Shown here: positions 1 through 5,293 of the stretch, one piece after another
Layout: every line of letters starts with the position of its first letter
How positions within the stretch are numbered: the stretch's first letter is position 1
NCBI GenBank assembly: GCA_002306975.1
Contig: DBTI01000071.1
Coordinates: 1 to 6,747, forward strand
Direction of reading: 5' to 3'
DNA length: 6,747 nt
From: Ruminococcaceae bacterium UBA1320
GTDB taxonomy: Bacteria > Bacillota > Clostridia > Oscillospirales > Ethanoligenentaceae
Notes under the pieces: generated by a model
The model's database searches: none
Told to the model about the DNA's origin: nothing
What the model saw: only the letters and a program-made list of their open reading frames with translations
Translations under genes and position numbers: made by a program

Positions 1-901
1 CATAGCCCCTGCCCTCGTTGGACGGGAGTATTCCGTCTGCCACCATAAAGGTTGTGGAACGGATATGGTCGGTGATTACACGCAGCGAAACGTCGTTTTT
101 CGCGCTGTCACCGTAGTTAACGCCCGCGATGCGGCTGATATGCTTCATTATATTCTGAACAGTGTCAACCTCAAACAGGTTGTTTACATCCTGCAAAATG
201 ACGGCAAGACGTTCGAGACCCATACCTGTATCAATGTTCGGTTTTTTAAGTCTGGTGTAGTTGCCTTTGCCGTCGCTGTCAAACTGCTGGAATACCAGAT
301 TCCAGAACTCGACATAACGGTCACAGTCGCAGCCGACTTTACAGTCCGGCTTGCCGCAGCCGTATTTTTCACCGCGGTCAAAATAAATCTCGGAGCAGGG
401 GCCGCAGGGCAGTGTGCCATGCTCCCAGAAGTTGTCTTCCCTGCCGAAGCGCACGATACGCGACGGATCCACTCCGACTTCCTTTGTCCATATATCAAAC
501 GCCTCGTCGTCGGTTTCAAAGATCGTAACCCAAAGGCGGTCTACAGGCATTTCGAGAACCTTGGTCATAAATTCCCACGCCCACGCGGTTGCCTCGTGCT
601 TAAAATAGTCGCCGAATGAGAAGTTGCCGAGCATTTCAAAATAAGTACCGTGACGCGCGGTTTTGCCGACACGCTCAATATCCGGTGTGCGGATGCACTT
701 CTGGCAGGTGCAGACACGTTTTGCCGGTGGATTTTCCTGCCCCAGGAAGAACTTTTTCATTGGCGCCATGCCGGCGTTGATAAGCAGCAGCGTATTGTCG
801 CCCTGCGGCACCAACGGATAGCTTGGAAGGCGCATATGCTCTTTGCTTTCAAAAAAAGCAAGATATTTTTCTCTTAATTCATTAAGACCCGTCCATTCCA
901 T
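1..901 (-). CDS. alaS: Alanyl-tRNA synthetase, N-terminal 300 residues (gene continues past the left edge)
   Basis: Class II aminoacyl-tRNA synthetase that charges tRNA-Ala in the cytoplasm. The minus-strand frame from 901 to 2 is open for 300 codons and ends mid-gene. Visible family landmarks are the start MEWTGLNELRE, motif 1 around LINAGMAPMKKFFLG (40-54), the segment IRTPDIERVGKTARHGT (70-86), motif 2 FEMLGNFSFGDYF (88-100), PCGPCSEIYFD (165-175), motif 3 DTGMGLERLAVILQ (224-237) and DHIRSTTFMVADG (278-290). The tRNA-recognition, editing and C-Ala domains lie outside the window. The ATG at 901 is preferred because GAGGGGG lies 11 nt upstream and clostridial AlaRS proteins begin with this sequence. 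An in-frame ATG at 985 would add 28 residues of no recognisable character. Two Cys clusters are present: CxCxxC at 64-69 and four Cys at 182-193. The gene appears to be transcribed from its own promoter near 1060-1089. Confidence 0.97.
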   Translation of the reverse strand, partial: MEWTGLNELREKYLAFFESKEHMRLPSYPLVPQGDNTLLLINAGMAPMKKFFLGQENPPAKRVCTCQKCIRTPDIERVGKTARHGTYFEMLGNFSFGDYFKHEATAWAWEFMTKVLEMPVDRLWVTIFETDDEAFDIWTKEVGVDPSRIVRFGREDNFWEHGTLPCGPCSEIYFDRGEKYGCGKPDCKVGCDCDRYVEFWNLVFQQFDSDGKGNYTRLKKPNIDTGMGLERLAVILQDVNNLFEVDTVQNIMKHISRIAGVNYGDSAKNDVSLRVITDHIRSTTFMVADGILPSNEGRGY

Positions 902-977
902 AATAACGGAATCCCCCTCGATTTCTTTCTTTAGGAAAACTAAACATCCGCGAAACCCACGGCGGTAAAAACAGTTA

Positions 978-1026
978 AACAGCATGAAACACTTCGGCTT
1001 CATGCGCCAAAGATTTTCATACTGCT
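978..1026 (-). promoter_or_regulatory. 49-nt imperfect hairpin in the alaS leader
   Basis: Read on the minus strand, AGCAGTATGAAA (1026-1015) pairs with TTTCATGCTGTT (989-978) over 12 positions including two G-U pairs. After a 2x2 internal loop, CTTTGGC pairs with GCCGAAG over 7 positions with one G-U pair, closing a 7-nt loop. It sits between the predicted transcription start and the alaS ribosome binding site. There is no U-run directly after it, so it is not a canonical terminator. An mRNA-stabilising or regulatory role is inference only. No T-box consensus was found. Confidence 0.5.
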
Positions 1027-1059
1027 ATACTCTAAATAATATAAAAACACAGCAATAAA

Positions 1060-1089
1060 ATTATAGCACAGTAAAATTGCTTAATTCAA
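1060..1089 (-). promoter_or_regulatory. Probable sigma-A promoter of alaS
   Basis: On the minus strand, TTGAAT (1089-1084) is followed by an 18-nt spacer and a perfect TATAAT (1065-1060). TG one base upstream of the -10 box makes it an extended -10. The predicted start near 1053 gives a leader of about 150 nt before the alaS ATG at 901. Confidence 0.7.
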
Positions 1090-1225
1090 GGGCAAATGAG
1101 GATATGAGCGAAATATGCAAGAAAATAATGAGATTTTGTTGTTTTTAGTATCCTTTTAGTATTTTTTTTGGGCTTTCTGTGGAGGTTAATCTTTATTGTC
1201 TAAAAGAACCGACTTTTTATTTCTG

Positions 1226-1256
1226 CTTTGTCGCTCACGCAGCGACTGGCGGCTAC
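1226..1256. repeat. 31-nt hairpin-forming repeat, copy 1
   Basis: It matches the segment 1295-1325 at 25 of 31 positions without gaps; the ends CTTTG and GGCGGCTAC are identical. Within it GTCGCT and AGCGAC form a perfect 6-bp stem with a 5-nt loop (minus-strand reading). No U-tract follows, so it does not look like an intrinsic terminator. It lies between the PBP stop codon and the alaS promoter. It may be a small dispersed palindromic repeat; that needs genome-wide copies to confirm. Confidence 0.6.
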
Positions 1257-1294
1257 GCTTAAATTTGTTTAAAAGTATATTCTTCAAATAACCT

Positions 1295-1325
1295 CTTTGC
1301 CGCTAACGCCGTGGCGGGCGGCTAC
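1295..1325. repeat. 31-nt hairpin-forming repeat, copy 2
   Basis: Second copy of the 1226-1256 repeat, offset by 69 nt and starting 18 nt beyond the PBP stop codon. The minus-strand reading begins GTAGCCGCC and contains a GCC...GGC stem equivalent to that of copy 1. One inner pair is lost, and an alternative GCCGC/GCGGC pairing is available. It could form part of the 3' end of the PBP transcript. Confidence 0.55.
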
Positions 1326-1343
1326 TATAAACCGTAGAAAATA

Positions 1344-2963
1344 TTATTGATTAACCTTTGGATACCCGCACAACGGTGCCAGGCTATTGGCGATATATTT
1401 GAAAACAGGCCCGGCGTCAGCGCCACCCGCTCTGCCGTTTTCACACATCGCAACTATGGCGTATTTCGGATTTTCGGCAGGATAAAAGCCCGCGAACCAC
1501 GCCTGATTGATTATTTTGCCGTTTTGAACCCAACCGGTTTCCGCCGTCGCTGTTTTTCCCCCCGCGCCGCCATAGGTCGGTTTCGCGGGTATTCCTGTGC
1601 CCTCGTTGACGGTTTTAATCATAAATCCGCTCACCTCTTTGGCGATGGATTCGGGAATCACCCTGTCCGGCACCGCGCCGGGGTATTCCTTTGCCATGTT
1701 CGTGCCGTCATAAACACCTTTTACAAGCCGCGCGGTCGGCAGCTTTCCGCCGTTTGCAACCGCAGACACCATGCAGGCCACCTGCACAGGCGTTACCATA
1801 AGCTGCCCCTGCCCTATCGAGAAATTTGCAACCGCCGCCGGCGCTTTAAGCTGAGCTGAGGTAGGCAGTGCGCCCGCGTCCGAGGTTAAGCCGGGTGCCA
1901 AAACTGTCTGCGTGCCAAAGCCAAAACGATTTGCCATCTCAAGCAACTTATCGCCGCCGGTTTTCATGCCGATTGTTATAAAATAAGTGTTGCAGCTGTT
2001 CGCAAAACCCAACGCCATATCCTCGCTTCCGTGTCCGGAAATCTTCTCGCAGTGAAAATCGCGCCCCGAAACTTCGATTACACCGGTGCATGTTGAATTA
2101 AAGTTTTTGGAAATGCCCGATTCAAGTGCGGAACAGGCAACTGCGATTTTAAACGCCGAGCCAAGATTATAAGAAGAGAAAACACGATTGATCAGCGGAG
2201 AATCGCTTGCTTTTAACGCAGCGGAAACATTTGAGGGCGAATATTCCGGTTCACTGACGGAGGCGAGTATATCCCCGTTTTGGATATCCATAACGATAAC
2301 AGAGCCGGATTTAAGATATTTATCCGCCGCCGTCTGTGCTTCGCTTTGAATATAGCTGTCGAGTGTCAGTACCACACCACCATTTGAGTTTCCTTTAACA
2401 GTCGTAGTCGGAGTGATCCCGGCAAGCGCCCGTCTCTTTGCGTTGACAGCGAAGGTTTCCACCGTGCTGCTCGAATACTGCTTCAAAACATCATCAAAGG
2501 ATTTCTCTATTCCCGAAACGCCGCTGCCCTCGCTGTTTACATATCCTGTAATGTGCGGCGCAAGCGCATTCTGAGAATAGCGCACCTGTGTGGTAAAAAC
2601 GGTCACCCCTGCTGCCTGTATGTCAGGCGAATCGACCGTTACCGTAAAAGGCAGCCCGTTTTTGAAGCCCTCTTCAAGCACGCTCATGTCGCTCACATGC
2701 GGCGAGAGCACGCGGAGCTGTTCGGCGGCGTCTGTCTGCGGAGCGACGGCGGCAACATATTTTGAACCAAGGTTGATAACAGGCTTCATGTTGCGGTCAT
2801 ATATCGTGCCGCGATTTTTTTCGATAGAAAGAGAATAGCTTCCGTGCGTGTCCGCCGCCTGTATGCTGCCGCTGCCGAGCGATATCCAGCATATTCTCGC
2901 GTCCACACCCAAAAACATCAAGAGTAAAATAAAGAACAGCGCGACAATCCGCTTCTTGTCCAT
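1344..2963 (-). CDS. Class B penicillin-binding protein (peptidoglycan D,D-transpeptidase)
   Basis: This 539-residue membrane-anchored transpeptidase cross-links peptidoglycan stem peptides outside the cell. Residues 5-24 form a single N-terminal membrane anchor. RGTIYDR (51-57) is the class B pedestal signature, and LAPHITGYVNSEGSGVSGIE (134-153) and VVLTLDSYIQ (197-206) lead into the transpeptidase domain. The catalytic triad motifs are SAFK (269-272), SCN (323-325) and KTA (470-472), with SIGQGQLMVTPVQ (382-394) between them. AWFAGFYPAENPKYAIVAM (488-506) is the usual C-terminal strand region. The start ATG has AAAGGGG six bases upstream. No PASTA domain is present, which argues against SpoVD/PBP2x with a PASTA tail. 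Two oddities are Leu instead of the usual Pro before G-S269, and KTA instead of KTG. Whether it acts in elongation, division or sporulation cannot be decided here. Its likely promoter is at 3221-3229. Confidence 0.93.
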   Translation of the reverse strand: MDKKRIVALFFILLLMFLGVDARICWISLGSGSIQAADTHGSYSLSIEKNRGTIYDRNMKPVINLGSKYVAAVAPQTDAAEQLRVLSPHVSDMSVLEEGFKNGLPFTVTVDSPDIQAAGVTVFTTQVRYSQNALAPHITGYVNSEGSGVSGIEKSFDDVLKQYSSSTVETFAVNAKRRALAGITPTTTVKGNSNGGVVLTLDSYIQSEAQTAADKYLKSGSVIVMDIQNGDILASVSEPEYSPSNVSAALKASDSPLINRVFSSYNLGSAFKIAVACSALESGISKNFNSTCTGVIEVSGRDFHCEKISGHGSEDMALGFANSCNTYFITIGMKTGGDKLLEMANRFGFGTQTVLAPGLTSDAGALPTSAQLKAPAAVANFSIGQGQLMVTPVQVACMVSAVANGGKLPTARLVKGVYDGTNMAKEYPGAVPDRVIPESIAKEVSGFMIKTVNEGTGIPAKPTYGGAGGKTATAETGWVQNGKIINQAWFAGFYPAENPKYAIVAMCENGRAGGADAGPVFKYIANSLAPLCGYPKVNQ

Positions 2964-3058
2964 TGCAAACCCCTTTATGGCAATTACAAAATCAAAGCCG
3001 GGGTGATTTTGCTATCTCCCGTTTCTATTTGAAATTGCTTTAGTCGAAAAAATTAAAC

Positions 3059-3125
3059 TATGGCAATTTAATTTTTAAAGAGGAGACATCTTAAACAATT
3101 CCTCTTTATTTGTCATATCGCCATA
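3059..3125. repeat. 67-bp palindromic element, short copy
   Basis: The ends are TATGGC (3059-3064) and GCCATA (3120-3125). The arms 3062-3084 and 3100-3122 form a 23-bp imperfect inverted repeat with 16 of 23 matches, perfect over the inner 8 bp (AAAGAGGA/TCCTCTTT). The middle is 15 nt. TA at each outer edge would suit a TA target duplication, but that is inference. Its ends match those of the longer element at 3223-3325: 16 of 18 at the left and 25 of 27 at the right (3100-3126 versus 3300-3326). It lies in the leader of the PBP gene. Confidence 0.55.
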
Positions 3126-3220
3126 ATCGCCTTTATTATTGGCAAATCGTGGTTAATTAATTCCGAAAGGGCTTGCTTATCATGCAAAAACGCGCCGTAT
3201 CTTACTCAACGAATAATCTG

Positions 3221-3229
3221 ATTATAGCA
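3221..3229 (-). promoter_or_regulatory. Possible extended -10 promoter for the PBP gene
   Basis: The minus strand reads TGCTATAAT, a perfect -10 box with the extended TG motif. It sits just downstream of the flippase terminator, which is where an independent promoter for the PBP gene would be expected. No good -35 box is seen 16-18 nt upstream, where the sequence is T- and A-rich. A start near 3214 would give a leader of about 250 nt. The -10 box overlaps the left end of the repeat element at 3223-3325. Confidence 0.45.
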
Positions 3230-3240
3230 ATCTAATTTTT

Positions 3241-3291
3241 TAAAAAAAGTTTAAAGATGTGTCTCCCCCGCCGGAAGCGGGGAAGACACAT
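3241..3291 (-). terminator. Intrinsic terminator of the flippase gene
   Basis: On the minus strand, ATGTGTCT pairs with AGACACAT (8 bp). It continues through one G-U pair into CCCCGC/GCGGGG (6 bp) with the 5-nt loop TTCCG. The hairpin spans 3257-3291, and a run of seven T residues follows at 3248-3242. It begins about 70 nt after the flippase stop codon and separates that transcript from the PBP gene. Confidence 0.85.
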
Positions 3292-3360
3292 AAAACGAGT
3301 CCTCTTTATTTGTTATATCGCGATAAGTTTTAAGATACGGTGCGCGGATTTGTAAATTGA

Positions 3361-5028
3361 TTATGCTTCAAGCTCACTGCGCAAAAACGGAACCTTGGCG
3401 GCATAGCGATAAATTCGCCCGCCCATGGGAAGACGCAGTATATCTTTTTTTGTAACGCCTTTTACCTTTATCATAAGCGTAAAGTAAATGGCGATTCCAA
3501 TAACAACAGAGATAATAAGAGCTATGTCACTGATTAACAGGTATGGTACATGACTACCTAATATCGCGAAAAAGAGCTTTGAAAAAGCTGTGTAGAAAAG
3601 ATAGCAGCAAATGCCCATAATAAGTGAAACTCCCGCAGGTTTAAACAACATGCGTATATAATATATATTGAATTTAAAGCTCGGACGAATGGCACGCTGA
3701 TTAAGGTAAATTGCAATTACCCAGCTCACTGCCGTTGCTATAATTGCTCCGCCGATGTTTATCCCCGGTATAGCTATTAAGATGTAGTTAAGCGAAACTT
3801 TTGCCACCATACTGATAATTTGATTGACAGAAGCTATCACCGGTTTACCGATGGCAATAAGAATACTTGTCTGAACATACTGAATTGTCATTAGAATTGC
3901 CGTCCACGTGCCAAAAGCAACCAGATCCGTGCCCGGCGCATTAAGGTCAAACCATATTAGCGAGATTAACGGGTGTGCCAAAAACGATATCCCGACAATG
4001 CTTGGCACGGTCACTATATAGATTGCCTTGTAACTTTCATTTATTCTGTGTTTCAAAAGCTTATTGTCGTGAACAGCAAGAGCGCTTGAAACAGCGGGTA
4101 TCATTGCCGTAACAAGAGCTGTTGAAAAAGCTATGGCTAAAGTGAAAAGGCGCTGAAATTGATATGAATATGTTCCATATAAGCTACTCGCATCCTTCTT
4201 ACTGAAACCTGCCTCCATAAGACGCCTTATGCATAAGTTAGCATCAATAAGACTTGGTGCGCTTGTTGCTATTGTGCTTAAAATGGCAGGCAGGCTGTAA
4301 TACAAAATTTGTTTATAGACCTCTTTGGTTGTCATTTCCTGACCGCCGTATTTCTGGTGCCTTATTTCATGTCTGCGCTGCTTTTTTGTAAGATAGAAAA
4401 ATACCAATGAAAGAAATGCAGCGGCGCCCAAAGCTCCGATGGAGGTGCCGATTGTTGTACCCGCCGCGCCGTACGCAACGCCCTTGCTTATTAACAGCCA
4501 AGCAAAAACAACGGTAAACACAGTGTTGAGAAGCTGCTCAAAAACCTGTGAAATCGCGACTGCCTTCATATTCTGCCTGCCCTGAAAATACCCGCGCAGC
4601 GCACAGGATACAGATGTCAAAATCAGCGTCGGAGAAAGCCACATAATCATCAGCTTTGCTTCCGGTTGGGCAAAATAAACGTTTGCAATCCAATCCGCGC
4701 CAAGAAGCATAATTAACCCGCAGAGAATTCCAAGCGAGAGCAGCACTACATAGGCTGATTTAAGTATTTTTATACTTGCTTTGTGGTTTCCGAGCGCCGT
4801 CTGTTGTGAAACCAGTTTTGAGATTCCCGAGGGCAGACCGGCGTTAGAAAGGGAAAAAAGAAACGTAAAAATTATATATCCGTTGGCAACAACCGCATTA
4901 CCCGTGTCGCCCATAATATTCCTTTGAAACGGAAGATAAATGATTGCGAGCACTTTGCAGATAATGCTCGCTGTTCCGAGAATTGCAAAACTCTTTGATG
5001 TCGACTGTTTCTTTATACTCTGTTCCAT
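3361..5028 (-). CDS. MurJ/SpoVB/YtgP-type lipid-linked oligosaccharide flippase (MOP superfamily)
   Basis: Integral membrane protein of 555 residues, the usual length for this family, with about fourteen hydrophobic segments. The family moves lipid-linked precursors, such as lipid II, from the inner to the outer face of the membrane. Recognisable landmarks are NAGLPSGISKLVS (62-74), the signature LRGYFQGRQNMKAVAISQ (144-161), AAGTTIGTSIGALGAAAFL (188-206), IPAVSSALAVHDNKLLKHRI (310-329), GINIGGAIIATAVSW (422-436) and the cytoplasmic tail GVTKKDILRLP (524-534). The Bacillus YtgP (MurJ) and SpoVB subfamilies are not separable here. The start ATG at 5028 has only a weak AGG five bases upstream, and no better in-frame start was seen. 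The gene looks AT-richer than its neighbours. It has its own promoter (5128-5157) and terminator (3241-3291). Confidence 0.9.
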   Translation of the reverse strand: MEQSIKKQSTSKSFAILGTASIICKVLAIIYLPFQRNIMGDTGNAVVANGYIIFTFLFSLSNAGLPSGISKLVSQQTALGNHKASIKILKSAYVVLLSLGILCGLIMLLGADWIANVYFAQPEAKLMIMWLSPTLILTSVSCALRGYFQGRQNMKAVAISQVFEQLLNTVFTVVFAWLLISKGVAYGAAGTTIGTSIGALGAAAFLSLVFFYLTKKQRRHEIRHQKYGGQEMTTKEVYKQILYYSLPAILSTIATSAPSLIDANLCIRRLMEAGFSKKDASSLYGTYSYQFQRLFTLAIAFSTALVTAMIPAVSSALAVHDNKLLKHRINESYKAIYIVTVPSIVGISFLAHPLISLIWFDLNAPGTDLVAFGTWTAILMTIQYVQTSILIAIGKPVIASVNQIISMVAKVSLNYILIAIPGINIGGAIIATAVSWVIAIYLNQRAIRPSFKFNIYYIRMLFKPAGVSLIMGICCYLFYTAFSKLFFAILGSHVPYLLISDIALIISVVIGIAIYFTLMIKVKGVTKKDILRLPMGGRIYRYAAKVPFLRSELEA

Positions 5029-5106
5029 CGTCGCCTACAATCTATGCAGCGGATTTCTAAACCGTGCATACGTATAATTTACTGCCATTATTACATAATG
5101 TATTGA

Positions 5107-5121
5107 TGGTGTGAAACACCA
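5107..5121. promoter_or_regulatory. 15-bp perfect palindrome at the flippase transcription start (operator candidate)
   Basis: TGGTGTGAAACACCA is a perfect 6-bp inverted repeat around a 3-nt centre. It begins right at the predicted start of the flippase transcript, seven bases past its -10 box. That position suits a repressor operator or a small 5'-end hairpin. No known regulator consensus is recognised. Confidence 0.45.
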
Positions 5122-5127
5122 GTATCT

Positions 5128-5157
5128 ATCATATGCTTATTTTAATTATAAAATCAA
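5128..5157 (-). promoter_or_regulatory. Probable promoter of the flippase gene
   Basis: On the minus strand, TTGATT (5157-5152) is followed by an 18-nt spacer and TATGAT (5133-5128). This is a reasonable sigma-A match in an AT-rich region. The predicted start near 5121 gives a leader of about 90 nt before the ATG at 5028. It is divergent from the dedA promoter. Confidence 0.55.
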
Positions 5158-5209
5158 TAGCCTATTTAATATTTAATCGCTTATTCGCATAATATTCATA
5201 TTAAGTTAA

Positions 5210-5238
5210 TTGAATTAGCGCCCATTTTCCTTTATAAT
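5210..5238 (+). promoter_or_regulatory. Promoter of the dedA-family gene
   Basis: TTGAAT (5210-5215), a 17-nt spacer and a perfect TATAAT (5233-5238) give a strong sigma-A match. The start would fall near 5245, about 50 nt before the preferred ATG at 5294. The -10 box overlaps the upstream in-frame ATG at 5237, which therefore cannot be the start on this transcript. The short leader contains a 7-bp hairpin (5251-5257 with 5263-5269, one G-U pair). Confidence 0.75.
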
Positions 5239-5293
5239 GGTAGTATTAACTTTCGGCCAAGAGCCGGAAAATACAAATCGTAGGAGTGTGCTA

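Larger units (their letters stand above)
902..1343. other. Intergenic region between the PBP and alaS genes
   Basis: This 442-nt stretch has no convincing gene. It holds the alaS promoter, the leader hairpin and the two 31-nt repeats, listed separately. 1141-1170 is AT-rich and contains TTTTAGTAT twice, 14 nt apart, without a hairpin. No clear intrinsic terminator for the PBP gene was found, so some readthrough into alaS is possible. Confidence 0.7.
3184..3353. repeat. Concentric imperfect palindromes around a terminator (long copy, core 3223-3325)
   Basis: Three inverted pairs share nearly the same centre (about 3269-3275). Outer arms are 3184-3204 and 3331-3353: CGCGCCGTATCTTA against the complement of TAAGATACGGTGCGCG, with a 2-nt bulge and weaker similarity beyond. 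Middle arms are about 3223-3245 and 3303-3325, imperfect. The innermost is the perfect GC-rich terminator stem at 3257-3291. The element fills the space between the flippase stop codon and the PBP leader. Its core ends resemble those of the element at 3059-3125. Confidence 0.5.
2964..3360. other. Intergenic region between the flippase and PBP genes
   Basis: This 397-nt stretch has no credible open frame. It contains the flippase terminator, a possible extended -10 promoter and the two related palindromic elements. 3126-3183 shows nothing recognisable beyond a short palindrome, GGTTAATTAATTCC. Confidence 0.75.

Noticed and set aside
65..619. 184-codon plus-strand open frame
   Set aside because: It lies antisense to the alaS frame, which carries clear AlaRS motifs throughout; no ribosome site or recognisable domain.
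902..970. T-box-like GCCGTGGGTTTCGCGG stretch before alaS
   Set aside because: It only loosely resembles AGGGTGGNACCGCG, lacks the expected pairing partner and terminator, and the leader is too short for a normal Stem I.
1161..1169. T-run on the plus strand that could mark a terminator
   Set aside because: No hairpin precedes it and no plus-strand gene lies upstream.
1347..1859. 170-codon plus-strand open frame
   Set aside because: It is antisense to the transpeptidase domain of the PBP gene and has a low-complexity Arg-rich translation typical of a shadow frame.
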